A stretch of 60,758 nucleotides of DNA from Bergeriella denitrificans NBRC 102155 (GCF_001592185.1 NZ_BCWL01000002.1:1-60758), one strand, 5' to 3'. Counted from the stretch's first letter, positions 39,053 to 47,853 are shown. Made by a program: numbers and translations. Notes: generated from the sequence alone by a model not told the origin.

Positions 39053-39095
39053 AAGGCCGTCTGAAAAATGCCCGTACGGGTTTTTCAGACGGCCT
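39053..39095 (+). repeat. Inverted DUS inside the mtrCDE operon
   Basis: AAAGGCCGTCTGAAAAA and TTTTTCAGACGGCCTC around ATGCCCGTACGGG-like loop bases, in the 62-base gap between mtrD and mtrE. It could act as a partial terminator or an mRNA-stabilising hairpin that changes the MtrE ratio. Confidence 0.7.
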
Positions 39096-39107
39096 CAAGG
39101 ACACAAC

Positions 39108-40550
39108 ATGAAACATGTAAATTTCAAGTCGGCAGCAGGCATCCTGGCCGCCGCCGTATTATCGGCCTGTACCCTGATGCCCAAATACGAGCAGCCCAAG
39201 GTCGCCGTGGCCGACACGTTTAAATACGACACCGCCGGGCCGGGCATTCAGGCCGCCTCTTTGGGCTGGCAGGACTATTTCGCCGACCCGCGCCTGCACC
39301 GCTTAATCGATATCGCGCTGGAACGCAACACCGATTTGCGCAGCGCCGTATTGAATGCCGAAATCTACCGCAAGCAATACATGATTGAGCGCAACAATCT
39401 GTTGCCGAGCGTGACCGGCACAGGCAGCGGCAACCGTGCGCGTACCGCAGCCGATTTGAGCGGTACCGGTAACGCCCGCATCGGCGAGTCTTACAGCGTG
39501 GGCTTGGGCGTAGCCGCCTATGAGCTGGATTTGTTCGGCCGCGTACGCAGCAGCAGCGAAGCCGCCCTGCAGGGCTATTTCAACAGCGCCGCCAACCGTG
39601 ATGCCGCGCATCTGACTTTGGTGGCATCGGTTGCCAAAGCCTATTTCAACGAGCGTTACGCCGAAGAAGCCATGGCACTGGCGCAGCGCGTATTGGCAAC
39701 CCGCGAAGCCACTTACGGCTTATCCCAGCTGCGCCATAAAGCCGGCGTGATTTCCGCCGTCGATTTGCGCCAACAGGAAGCCTTAATCGAAGCGGCCAAA
39801 GCCGATTATGAAAACGCCGTGCGCGCGCGTGAAACCGCCCGTAACGCCTTGGCCGTATTAATCAACCAGCCGCTGCCCGAAGACTTGCCGCAAGGTCTGC
39901 CTTTGAGCCGCCAGTTTAAAATCAGCCGTCTGCCTGCGGGCTTGAGCTCCGAAGTATTGCTCAACCGCCCCGACGTGCGTGCGGCAGAATTCGCCCTGAA
40001 ACAGGCCAACGCCAATATCGGCGCGGCGCGTGCGGCGTTTTTCCCCAGCATCAACTTAATCGGCTCGCTGGGCTTTGCTTCGGCAGATTTCAGCAACCTG
40101 TTTAAAGGCCCGAACCGCGTCTGGTCGTTCGGCCCGTCCGTCAGCGTGCCGATTTTCAACTGGGGCACGACCCAAGCCAATCTGGATGTAGCCAAGCTGC
40201 GCCAGCAAGCGCAAATCGTTGCCTATGAAGCAGCCGTGCAGTCCGCCTTCCAAGACGTATCTAATGCCTTGGTGGCACGCGAGCAGCTGGATAAAAGCTA
40301 TGCCGCTTTAAGCAAGCAGTCGCGCGCCTATGCCGATGCGCTGCGCTTGGTTAACCTGCGCTACAAACACGGCGTCTCCAGCGCCCTGGACTTGCTGGAT
40401 GCCGAGCGCAGCAGCTATGCCGCCGATACACAGGTACTGGCCACCCAGCTCACCCGTCTGGAAAACATGGCCGACCTGTATAAAGCCCTCGGCGGCGGCA
40501 TGAAGCGCCTGAGCAGCGATGCGGCCGAGCCTGTCGCTTCTGCCCGCTAA
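39108..40550 (+). CDS. mtrE: MtrE, outer-membrane channel of the MtrCDE pump
   Basis: A 480-residue TolC/OprM-type lipoprotein channel (signal ending VLSACTLMP). Two repeated outer-membrane-efflux domains are seen, each with the long helical pairs (EIYRKQYMIERNNLLPSVTG; NANIGAARAAFFPSINLIGS), and VAAYELDLFGRVRSSSEAAL. MtrE serves MtrD and probably other pumps. The ATG follows CAAGGACACAAC. Confidence 0.96.
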   Translation: MKHVNFKSAAGILAAAVLSACTLMPKYEQPKVAVADTFKYDTAGPGIQAASLGWQDYFADPRLHRLIDIALERNTDLRSAVLNAEIYRKQYMIERNNLLPSVTGTGSGNRARTAADLSGTGNARIGESYSVGLGVAAYELDLFGRVRSSSEAALQGYFNSAANRDAAHLTLVASVAKAYFNERYAEEAMALAQRVLATREATYGLSQLRHKAGVISAVDLRQQEALIEAAKADYENAVRARETARNALAVLINQPLPEDLPQGLPLSRQFKISRLPAGLSSEVLLNRPDVRAAEFALKQANANIGAARAAFFPSINLIGSLGFASADFSNLFKGPNRVWSFGPSVSVPIFNWGTTQANLDVAKLRQQAQIVAYEAAVQSAFQDVSNALVAREQLDKSYAALSKQSRAYADALRLVNLRYKHGVSSALDLLDAERSSYAADTQVLATQLTRLENMADLYKALGGGMKRLSSDAAEPVASAR

Positions 40551-40567
40551 TGGTGCGGATATGAAGT

Positions 40568-40609
40568 CAAAAGCCGTCTGAAAACAGCTGTTTTCAGACG
40601 GCTTTTTTG
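40568..40609 (+). terminator. Inverted DUS terminator after mtrE
   Basis: AAAAGCCGTCTGAAAACAG and CTGTTTTCAGACGGCTTTTT, an unbroken palindrome with T-run. Confidence 0.88.
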
Positions 40610-40650
40610 TGGCATAGGCGAGCCGTTTGGTAGCGCAAACCATCTTACGG

Positions 40651-40656
40651 TATAAT
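40651..40656 (+). promoter_or_regulatory. Probable etf-QO -10 element
   Basis: TATAAT 45 bases before the start codon; TTTGGT lies 19 bases upstream as a weak -35. Confidence 0.45.
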
Positions 40657-40700
40657 TTCAAGATTTGCTTTAAATACAAAAAGATTAAATAGGAACCGTC

Positions 40701-42359
40701 ATGACAGAGAATATCGGGCGCGACAGCATGCAGTATGATGTGGTGGTGGTCGGCGCAGGCCCATCCGGTTTGAGTGCGGCCATCAGGCTCAAGCAGCTGG
40801 CCGAAGCGGCGGGGCGCGACATCAGCGTCTGCGTGGTGGAAAAAGGCTCGGAAGTCGGCGCGCACACCATGTCGGGCGCGGTCATCGATCCGCTGGCGCT
40901 GGGCGAACTTTTCCCCGATTGGCGGGAACGCGGCGCACCTTTAACGCGCAGCGTTACGCAAGACAAAGTATGGTTTCTGACCGAGCAGAAAGCCTATAAG
41001 CTGCCGGTTACGCCGAATTTCAACAACCACGGCAATTACATCATCAGCATCGGCGCATTGGTGCGCTGGCTGGCCGAGCAGGCCGAGGCGCTGGGCGTGG
41101 AAATCTACCCCGGATTTGCTGCCGCCGAAGTGCTGTATCACGAAGACGGCTCGGTCAAAGGCATCGCCACCGGCAATATGGGCGTGGGCAAAGACGGCGA
41201 GCCGACCGAAATGTTCCAGCCCGGCATGGAATTGTGGGCGCAGCAAACCGTCTTCGCCGAAGGCTGCCGTGGCTCGCTGAGCAAGCAAATCATCGAACGT
41301 TTTGCGCTGGATAAACACAGCCAGCCGCAAACCTACGGCCTGGGTATCAAAGAAATCTGGGAAGTGCCGTCTGAAAACTGCCAACCCGGTCTGGTGGTGC
41401 ATACCGCAGGCTGGCCGCTCGACAGCCGCACCTACGGCGGCTCGTTTATCTACCATCTCGACGACAACAAAATCGCCGTCGGCTTTGTGGTCGGCCTGGA
41501 TTACCAAAATCCCTATCTGTCGCCGTTTGAAGAATTCCAACGCTTTAAAACCCATCCCGCCGTGCGCGATACCTTCAAAGGCGGCCGCCGTCTTGCCTAC
41601 GGCGCGCGCGCGCTGGTGGAGGGCGGCCTGCAGAGCCTGCCCGAATTGGCGTTTCGCGGCGGCGTATTGGTCGGCGACGCGGCCGGCTTTCTGAATATGC
41701 CGCGCATCAAAGGCATCCACACTGCCATGAAATCGGGTATGCTGGCCGCCGAAGCGGTTTTCCCCGAATTGGCGGATTTGTCGGAAAGCGAATGCAGCAG
41801 CGGCAAAGAAGCGGCGCGTTACCGCAGCCTGTTTGAGCAGAGCTGGGCGTATGAAGAGCTTTACGCCGCGCGTAACGTGCGCCCGTCTTTCAAATGGGGC
41901 GTGTATGCCGCTTCGATTTATACCGGCATCGACCAAGTTTTGTTTAAAGGCAAAGCACCCTGGACGCTCAAGCATCACGGCCGGGACAACGAAGCGCTGA
42001 AAAAAGCCGCCGACTGCCGCCCGATTGATTATCCCAAACCCGACGGTGTATTGACGTTTGACCGCTTGAGCAGTGTGTTTCTTGCCAATACAGCCCACGA
42101 AGAAAGCCAGCCCGACCATCTGACCCTGAAAAATCCTCAGGTGATGATGGATGTGAACTATCGGGAATACGCTTCGCCGGAAACCCGCTATTGCCCGGCG
42201 GGCGTGTATGAAATCGTAGAAGAGGGCGGCGCGCCCAAGCTGCGGATTAACGCCGCCAACTGCGTGCACTGCAAAACCTGCGACATCAAAGACCCGACGC
42301 AAAACATCGTATGGGTCTGCCCCGAGGGCGGTAGCGGCCCGAACTACGGTGCGATGTAA
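40701..42359 (+). CDS. Electron-transfer-flavoprotein:ubiquinone oxidoreductase
   Basis: A 552-residue membrane-bound FAD and 4Fe-4S protein that passes electrons from ETF to the quinone pool. The FAD motif VVVGAGPSGLSAAIRL is at residue 15, a second FAD/quinone region includes GDAAGFLNMPRIKGIHTAMK, and the C-terminal ferredoxin domain has the cluster cysteines in ANCVHCKTCDIKDP and WVCPEGGSGP (about residues 512-545). Length matches the family. The ETF genes are not in this window. The ribosome site AGGAACCG is clear. Confidence 0.95.
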   Translation: MTENIGRDSMQYDVVVVGAGPSGLSAAIRLKQLAEAAGRDISVCVVEKGSEVGAHTMSGAVIDPLALGELFPDWRERGAPLTRSVTQDKVWFLTEQKAYKLPVTPNFNNHGNYIISIGALVRWLAEQAEALGVEIYPGFAAAEVLYHEDGSVKGIATGNMGVGKDGEPTEMFQPGMELWAQQTVFAEGCRGSLSKQIIERFALDKHSQPQTYGLGIKEIWEVPSENCQPGLVVHTAGWPLDSRTYGGSFIYHLDDNKIAVGFVVGLDYQNPYLSPFEEFQRFKTHPAVRDTFKGGRRLAYGARALVEGGLQSLPELAFRGGVLVGDAAGFLNMPRIKGIHTAMKSGMLAAEAVFPELADLSESECSSGKEAARYRSLFEQSWAYEELYAARNVRPSFKWGVYAASIYTGIDQVLFKGKAPWTLKHHGRDNEALKKAADCRPIDYPKPDGVLTFDRLSSVFLANTAHEESQPDHLTLKNPQVMMDVNYREYASPETRYCPAGVYEIVEEGGAPKLRINAANCVHCKTCDIKDPTQNIVWVCPEGGSGPNYGAM

Positions 42360-42425
42360 GTTAGTAGCCTGTTTTTCAGACGGCTTTTTCGTTTAAAATA
42401 CTTCATTTATCCAGCGAGCTGAAGC

Positions 42426-42824
42426 ATGACTTGCCCCATCTGCCATGCGGAACACGAAGACGTGTTGCTGCAAACCCCGAATCTGCGCGTGATTGCCGTG
42501 CACAACGAAGCCGGTTCGCCCGCATTTTGCCGGGTGATTTGGCAGCGCCACGTTGCCGAAATGACCGACCTGAATGCGGCAGAACGCGCGGAGCTGATGG
42601 AAGCGGTGTACCGCGTTGAAGCCGCGATGCGCCGCGTTTTGCAGCCCGCCAAAATCAATTTGGCCAGCTTGGGCAACGTTGTGCCGCACCTGCATTGGCA
42701 CGTGATTGCGCGTTTTGAAAACGACGCATCTTTCCCCGCGCCGATTTGGGCGCCGCCCGTACGCAGCCATGAGATGACGCTGCCCGAAGATTGGACGGCG
42801 CAGGTGAAAGCACTGCTGGCTTGA
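42426..42824 (+). CDS. HIT-family hydrolase
   Basis: A 132-residue histidine-triad nucleotide hydrolase or transferase. The HxHxH triad is seen in VVPHLHWHVIARF (about residue 95), with the active-site region NLASLGNVVPHL before it and an N-terminal CxxC (MTCPICHAEHED) that may bind zinc. Substrate unknown; relatives cleave AMP-lysine or dinucleoside polyphosphates. It is a short gene between etf-QO and ldcA with no obvious partner. Confidence 0.9.
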   Translation: MTCPICHAEHEDVLLQTPNLRVIAVHNEAGSPAFCRVIWQRHVAEMTDLNAAERAELMEAVYRVEAAMRRVLQPAKINLASLGNVVPHLHWHVIARFENDASFPAPIWAPPVRSHEMTLPEDWTAQVKALLA

Positions 42825-43023
42825 TAAGACGACGACACGCAGCCGCGCCGTTGCAGACGGCATTTTTCAGACGGCCTGAGCGGCTGATATTGCAGAAAAT
42901 GCAGCCAATATCAGCCAATATTTTTATTTTATTCAATCATATACACACTCAACAGCTTTTGCGGTATTCTTCCTGCGGCGCAGGCCGTCTGAAAACCGCG
43001 CTGGCAAACAAAAGGATTTTGAC

Positions 43024-44205
43024 ATGACCTGGCAACCTTCACGCCGCCACTTTCTCCGCGCCACGGCTGCCGCAGCCGGCGCCGGCCTGCTGACCGCCTG
43101 CGGCAGCACGCCCGCTCCCAAACCCAATGTGCGTACTTCTTCTGTGAAAGCCCAATCCGTGCCGACCCGACAAACTTCCGCCGCCGGCGACACCGTTTTG
43201 CGCGTTGTCGCACCCTCCGGCTTTGCCGAATCTTACGAACGCTTCAACCTCGGCCTGACGCGCCTGTATAACGCAGGTTTTGTGGTGACCAACCAGCAGG
43301 CCGGTTCGCGCCGCTACCAGCGTTTTGCCGGTACGGATGCCGAACGCGCCGCCGATTTCCAAGCCGTAGCGACCGGCCGCGTGGCCACGCCGAAAGTGCT
43401 GATGGGGATGCGCGGCGGCTACGGTGCGGCGCGTTTGCTGCCCGCCATCGACTTCGCATCGCTGGGCGCACGGATGCGCGAAAAAGGTACGCTGTTTTTC
43501 GGCTTCAGCGACGTGTGTGCCATCCAGCTGGCGCTCTTGGCCAAAGGCAATATGATGAGCTTCGCCGGGCCGATGGTGTACAGCGAATTCGGCCGCCCCG
43601 AGTTGAGCACGTTTACCATGGATTCGTTTATCCGCGGCACCACAGAGCGCACCAACACCATCGATGTGCACACCATCCAGCGCAGTGATGTCAACGTAGA
43701 AGGCACGCTGTGGGGCGGTAATCTGAGCGTATTGGCATCGCTGGCGGGTACGCCTTATCTGCCCGATGTGCCGGGCGGCATCCTGTTTTTGGAAGACGTG
43801 AGCGAGCAACCTTACCGCATCGAGCGTATGCTCAACACGCTGTATCTGGGCGGCGTATTGCAGAAGCAGCGTGCCATCGTGCTTGGCGATTTCCGCATGG
43901 GCACCATCCGCGATACTTACGATTCGAGCTACGACCTGCCCGCCGTCGCCAACCACATCAGCCGCGTCACGCGCGTGCCCGTGCTGACCGGTTTCCCGTT
44001 CGGCCACATCACCAATAAAGCCACTTTCCCGCTGGGCGCACACGCCAAAATCCGCAGCAACGGCAGCGGCGGCTATTCGGTGACCTTCAGCGGCTATCCG
44101 ACCCTGAACGCCGCCGGCCTGAATTTGGACAGTCTGCTGCCGCCGCCTATGCCGGTGTTCGACGGCTCGTCTTTTGGCGGCATCATCGAAGAAATCACGG
44201 AATAA
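43024..44205 (+). CDS. ldcA: LD-carboxypeptidase (peptidase S66)
   Basis: Trims the terminal D-Ala from tetrapeptides of peptidoglycan. The catalytic residues align with E. coli LdcA: Ser162 in FFGFSDVCAIQ, Glu257 in LEDVSEQPYR and His328 in PFGHITNK. Unlike the cytosolic E. coli enzyme this 393-residue form has an export signal with a twin-arginine (SRRHFLR) and a lipobox (LLTACGS), so it should be a periplasmic lipoprotein, perhaps Tat-exported. Gonococcal LdcA is likewise periplasmic and alters released muramyl peptides. DUS before and after. Confidence 0.92.
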   Translation: MTWQPSRRHFLRATAAAAGAGLLTACGSTPAPKPNVRTSSVKAQSVPTRQTSAAGDTVLRVVAPSGFAESYERFNLGLTRLYNAGFVVTNQQAGSRRYQRFAGTDAERAADFQAVATGRVATPKVLMGMRGGYGAARLLPAIDFASLGARMREKGTLFFGFSDVCAIQLALLAKGNMMSFAGPMVYSEFGRPELSTFTMDSFIRGTTERTNTIDVHTIQRSDVNVEGTLWGGNLSVLASLAGTPYLPDVPGGILFLEDVSEQPYRIERMLNTLYLGGVLQKQRAIVLGDFRMGTIRDTYDSSYDLPAVANHISRVTRVPVLTGFPFGHITNKATFPLGAHAKIRSNGSGGYSVTFSGYPTLNAAGLNLDSLLPPPMPVFDGSSFGGIIEEITE

Positions 44206-44213
44206 TCCGCAGC

Positions 44214-44248
44214 AAGGCCGTCTGAAAACCGATTTTCAGACGGCCTTT
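44214..44248 (+). terminator. Inverted DUS terminator after ldcA
   Basis: AAGGCCGTCTGAAAA and TTTTCAGACGGCCTTTGT around CCGA. Confidence 0.82.
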
Positions 44249-44319
44249 GTTGATTGTGAATGGATACAAAAAGTACTGAGCAGGTTGCGAACTTTGCAAA
44301 AAAGTTAATTTTTTTAGTG

Positions 44320-44341
44320 ACGTCATTCCCGCGCAGGGAAG
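44320..44341 (+). repeat. Shortened dRS3-like repeat
   Basis: GACGTCATTCCCGCGCAGGG shares its GACGTC-ATTCCC flank with the copy at 31890 (opposite strand), but the spacer is reduced to five bases. Confidence 0.5.
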
Positions 44342-44370
44342 TTTAAGTTTTTTAATAAAATTTCAGGCTG

Positions 44371-44409
44371 TTCCCAAACTGGGAAAACGCGCTAGTGTCA
44401 GTCTATAAT
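44371..44409 (+). promoter_or_regulatory. Probable promoter of LOG-SDR-ubiJ-nadK run
   Basis: TATAAT at 44404-44409, with the palindrome TTCCCA-AAC-TGGGAA (44371-44385) overlapping the -35 position. The palindrome could be an operator for an unknown regulator. Confidence 0.45.
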
Positions 44410-44467
44410 CCGGCTGAACAGTTCGCTTTGGGGATAATGCCGCCACACACAGCACAGGAGCAGAAAC

Positions 44468-45070
44468 ATGACCTTAAAATCAGTGGCCGTCTATTGCGGC
44501 TCGAATTTGGGCAACTCGCCCGATTACGTCCGCGCCGCGCAGGAAACCGGCCGCGAGCTGGCGCAGCGCGGCAGCCGCCTGGTGTACGGCGGCGGCAAAA
44601 TCGGCCTGATGGGCGCGGTGGCCGATGCCGCCTTGGCAGCGGGCGGCGAAGTGGTCGGCGTGATTCCGACTTTTCTGCGCGAAAAAGAAGTGGCGCATCC
44701 GGGCTTGAGCGATTTGCTGGAAACGCCCGATATGGCGACCCGCAAAAACAAAATGATTGAGCTGGCCGACGCCTTTATCGCGCTGCCCGGCGGCATCGGC
44801 ACCTACGAAGAATTGTTTGAAGTCTTGTCGCTGGCGCAGCTGCGCCGCCACAGCAAGCCCGTGGGCATTTTGAATATTGGCGGCTTTTTCGATCCGCTGC
44901 TGGCGCTGATGCGGCAAACCGCCGATGCGGGCTTTATGCCGCAGGCCAATTTAAATCTGTTGTGCGAGGCGGACACACCGCAGGCGCTGCTGCAGAAAAT
45001 GGCCGATTACCGCTTTGTGGACGCGCCCAAATGGGTCGAGCCGGAATGGGTGAAGCAGCAGGCCGTCTGA
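44468..45070 (+). CDS. LOG-family nucleotide 5'-monophosphate phosphoribohydrolase (TIGR00730)
   Basis: A 200-residue Rossmann-fold enzyme that cleaves the N-glycosidic bond of nucleoside monophosphates (cytokinin riboside monophosphates in plants; purine and pyrimidine monophosphates such as AMP for related bacterial enzymes). The signature PGGIGTYEELFEVL (about residue 107) and the RKNKMIELADAFIAL lead-in are seen. The start codon follows CAGGAGCAGAAAC. First gene of a run with an SDR-like gene, ubiJ and nadK. Confidence 0.92.
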   Translation: MTLKSVAVYCGSNLGNSPDYVRAAQETGRELAQRGSRLVYGGGKIGLMGAVADAALAAGGEVVGVIPTFLREKEVAHPGLSDLLETPDMATRKNKMIELADAFIALPGGIGTYEELFEVLSLAQLRRHSKPVGILNIGGFFDPLLALMRQTADAGFMPQANLNLLCEADTPQALLQKMADYRFVDAPKWVEPEWVKQQAV

Positions 45071-45112
45071 AAAAAGCCGTCGTTTCACGACACGCGCCGA
45101 AAGGAATACGAT

Positions 45113-45877
45113 ATGACGACACATCAGGCTTTGCGCTGCGGCATTCTTGGCTTCGGCTATCTCGGCCGCCCGCTGGCGCAGAAAATTTACGAGCAGGGCG
45201 GTGCCGTGTCCGCGCTCAAACGCCGCATCAGCTCCGACGATGTCAATCTGCCGCTGGACTTGGAAGCGGCGGATTTGAACGACCCTGCGGTTTTTCAGAC
45301 GGCTTTTTGGCAGCGTTGGGCGGATAAAACCACCTGGTTCTGCCTGCTGCCGCCCTCGGCGCTGCAGGATTACGCGGGTACGTTGCGCCGCTGGTTGGCG
45401 CTGGCGGAGCAGTCGGGCGTGCAGCATATCGTGTTGACGGGCAGCACCAGCGTATATGGCGAACGCGCGCGCTTGTGCGACGAGCACACGCCGCCCGAGC
45501 CGCAAACCGAAGCGGCGCGGCAGATTTTGGCGGCGGAAGCCTTGTTTTGGGCGAGCCGCATTCCCCATATCGATATTTTGCGGCTGGGCGGCCTGTATTG
45601 CGCCGAACGCCACCCCGTCAGCCGCCTGTCCGGGCGGGGCAGGCTGGGCGGCGGCGCGCGGCCGGTGAATATGCTGCATCGGGATTTGGCGGTAGAAGCC
45701 CTGTTTCAGACGGCCTTAAATCCGCAGGGCAAACGCTTACGCAATATCGTCGAACCCGCGCATCCGACACGCGCCGAATTCTATACCGCCGAAGCGGCCA
45801 AACTCGGCCTGAGTGCGCCCGATTTCGACCCGGCAGACCGCACGGACGGAAAAATCGTAACCAGCCTGTATGCCTGA
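45113..45877 (+). CDS. SDR-type NAD(P)-binding protein (YeeZ-like)
   Basis: A 254-residue extended short-chain dehydrogenase/epimerase relative. The Rossmann motif is GILGFGYLGRPLAQ (residue 10), and ISTS-like VLTGSTSVYGE (about 110) precedes the position of the catalytic Tyr, here VYGE. It is shorter than true sugar epimerases; relatives such as E. coli YeeZ are of unknown function. Two uptake-sequence cores are read within the coding sequence. It lies 42 bases after the LOG gene. Confidence 0.85.
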   Translation: MTTHQALRCGILGFGYLGRPLAQKIYEQGGAVSALKRRISSDDVNLPLDLEAADLNDPAVFQTAFWQRWADKTTWFCLLPPSALQDYAGTLRRWLALAEQSGVQHIVLTGSTSVYGERARLCDEHTPPEPQTEAARQILAAEALFWASRIPHIDILRLGGLYCAERHPVSRLSGRGRLGGGARPVNMLHRDLAVEALFQTALNPQGKRLRNIVEPAHPTRAEFYTAEAAKLGLSAPDFDPADRTDGKIVTSLYA

Positions 45878-45993
45878 TACAAAACGTGTACGACCTGCCG
45901 CCTGCCGAGCGGCGGCAATCTGACGAAACAACTATATTTCCGCGTGATAAGCCTGTAAAATCGTTTTTTTCAGACGGCCTCAGGAAAATACGC

Positions 45994-46566
45994 ATGTCCG
46001 CCTTAATCCCCATCATCAACCACCTGATTCAGCAAAACCCCGAGCATCGGCAGGCTTTGTCAGCCTTTGCCGGCAAGCGTCTGCGCGTGGACATGGCGGG
46101 CTTCCGCCTGCAGGGGCAGATTGGCGGGGAAGGCTTTTTGGAATGCAGCGATGCCGAGCCGGATGCCGAAATCAGCTTCCGCAGCAGCGCCATTCCCAAA
46201 ATCCTGCAAGGCCGCCAGCCCGGCGTGGGCGACATCGCCTTGAGCGGCGATTTGGTGTTGGGCATGGCGCTGCTGCCGATTTTCGGCGCGTTGCGCTACG
46301 ACGCCCATCAGGATTTGAACCGTCTGTTCGGCGAAGCCGCCGGCGCGGACATCGGCAGCCGCGCCGCGCAAATCGGCCAAACCGTGCGCCAAATCGGCCT
46401 GAGCCTGGCCGAGCAGATGAGCGAGTTTTCCCGCGAGCCGGAATCGCCCGTGATTGATCAGGAAACGTTGGCGGCCTGGTTGGAAGAAGTGGACCGGCTG
46501 CGCGACGACGTGGCCCGCCTCAATGCCCGCCTCGACCGCCTCGAGCGCGATATCTGGATAGACTGA
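45994..46566 (+). CDS. ubiJ: UbiJ-like ubiquinone biosynthesis accessory factor
   Basis: A 190-residue protein with an SCP2-like lipid-binding fold (about residues 10-105, MAGFRLQGQIGGEGFLECSD) and a C-terminal coiled coil (EEVDRLRDDVARLNARLDRL). This is the UbiJ pattern: a lipid-carrying scaffold of the ubiquinone biosynthetic complex. It starts at MSALIPIINHL after CAGGAAAATACGC. It lies 116 bases after the SDR gene and 59 before nadK. Confidence 0.85.
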   Translation: MSALIPIINHLIQQNPEHRQALSAFAGKRLRVDMAGFRLQGQIGGEGFLECSDAEPDAEISFRSSAIPKILQGRQPGVGDIALSGDLVLGMALLPIFGALRYDAHQDLNRLFGEAAGADIGSRAAQIGQTVRQIGLSLAEQMSEFSREPESPVIDQETLAAWLEEVDRLRDDVARLNARLDRLERDIWID

Positions 46567-46625
46567 CCCCGTTTGCATTTGACCGCGTGCCGTTTTCAGA
46601 CGGCCTGCGATTTGGAGTGCCCCGC

Positions 46626-47516
46626 ATGAAAAGCCCGTTTCGCAACATCGGCATCGTAACCCGCCCGAATACGCCCGGCATCGAGCATACCGCGCATCGG
46701 CTGATTGATTTTTTACAGCGCGAAGGTTTCGGCATTTATCTCGACGAGCAGAGCGTCGGCGAGCAGGCGCTGCTGCCTGAGGATATCGCCCGCTGCCGCG
46801 CAGCCGCCAAAGCCGATTTGGGTAAAACCTGCGATTTGGTGGTGGTGTTGGGCGGCGACGGTACGTTTCTTTCCGTGGCGCGGGAAGTCGCGCCGCGTGC
46901 CGTGCCCATGATTGGTATCAACCAGGGGCATTTGGGCTTTCTGACCCAGATTTCGCATGAAAACATGACCGAGGGCTTAAAGCCGATTTTGGAGGGCAAA
47001 TATCTGCCGGAAGAGCGGATTTTGCTGGAAATCGAGCTGGTGCGTGACGGCGAGGTGTGCGAACGCTCGCTGGCTCTGAACGATTGCGTGCTTTCGCGCG
47101 GCGGGGCAGGGCAGATGATTGAGTTTGAAGTGTTTATCAACCGCGAGTTTGTCTATACGCAGCGCTCGGACGGCCTGATTGTGTCCACGCCCACCGGCTC
47201 GACGGCTTATGCGCTGGCGGCGGGCGGGCCGATTTTGCAGGCCGGATCGCGGGTGGTGACTTTGGTGCCGATTTGCCCGCAGTCGATGACCAACCGCCCG
47301 ATTGCGGTGTCCGACAGCAGCGAAATCGAAGTATTGGTGACCAAAAGCGGCGACGCGCGCGTGCATTTCGACGGGCAGTCGTTTCTCGATATCCAAAACC
47401 TCGACCGCCTGATTATCCGCCGCTACCACAACCCGCTGCGCGTGCTGCATCCGACTGATTACCAGTATTACCGCACGCTGCGCCAGAAGCTGCATTGGGG
47501 CGAGCAGTTGGTGTGA
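46626..47516 (+). CDS. nadK: NAD kinase
   Basis: Makes NADP from NAD and ATP in the cytosol. The 296-residue protein has the motif VVVLGGDGTFLSVAR (about residue 70), NDCVLSRGGAGQMIEFEVFI and TPTGSTAYALAAGGPI, with NQGHLGFLTQ between. The start is MKSPFRNIGIV (46626); thirteen upstream codons made of an uptake sequence are excluded. Last gene of the run, followed by a DUS terminator that recurs after the M16 protease gene 8 kb downstream. Confidence 0.96.
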   Translation: MKSPFRNIGIVTRPNTPGIEHTAHRLIDFLQREGFGIYLDEQSVGEQALLPEDIARCRAAAKADLGKTCDLVVVLGGDGTFLSVAREVAPRAVPMIGINQGHLGFLTQISHENMTEGLKPILEGKYLPEERILLEIELVRDGEVCERSLALNDCVLSRGGAGQMIEFEVFINREFVYTQRSDGLIVSTPTGSTAYALAAGGPILQAGSRVVTLVPICPQSMTNRPIAVSDSSEIEVLVTKSGDARVHFDGQSFLDIQNLDRLIIRRYHNPLRVLHPTDYQYYRTLRQKLHWGEQLV

Positions 47517-47550
47517 TAAATGAAAGACCTGCGCGGGTGTGTGTAAATTT

Positions 47551-47640
47551 AAAAAAAAGCCGTCTGAAAATGGAGATTTTCAGACGGCTTTTCCCGTTAT
47601 GTAGGGGAATGGATTTCCTGTTTCGGGGTTTAATGGACAT
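47551..47640 (+). repeat. Terminator-bearing 80-bp repeat, copy 1
   Basis: Inverted DUS with a GGA loop (GAAAATGGAGATTTTC), followed by CCCGTTATGTAGGGGAATGG and ATTTCCTGTTTCGGGG. The same order with seven or so base differences, all transitions in the first 35 bases, is found at 55489-55570. The two copies frame the ABC-receptor-protease module. Confidence 0.7.
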
Positions 47641-47694
47641 TTAGGATGATTTTTTATCCCATTCTCCTTTATTAAACACCAAGTTGACACACAT

Positions 47695-47747
47695 TGGTAA
47701 AAATCGCTGAAAGTACTTCAGCTAGGGGATTTCAGCGATTCTTACCA
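47695..47747. repeat. 18-bp inverted repeat upstream of the ABC transporter
   Basis: TGGTAAAAATCGCTGAAA and TTTCAGCGATTCTTACCA pair at 17 of 18 positions around a 17-base loop. It does not end in a T-run and contains no uptake sequence. The surrounding gap (47517-47916) has no gene; besides this it holds the repeat at 47551 and the promoter at 47824. Confidence 0.8.
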
Positions 47748-47823
47748 TTCTAAACGGCCATTAGCTTTAATGAGTACTTTTCTTTCAGGTAGGTTGCTAT
47801 GGTGGAAAGGCTATTCGAAAAAA

Positions 47824-47853
47824 TTCAACTCATCTGAATGAAAGGCGTATAAT
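47824..47853 (+). promoter_or_regulatory. Probable promoter of the ABC transporter gene
   Basis: TTCAAC (-35), 18 bases, TATAAT (-10), with the Fur-like site just downstream at the expected start point. Confidence 0.55.
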
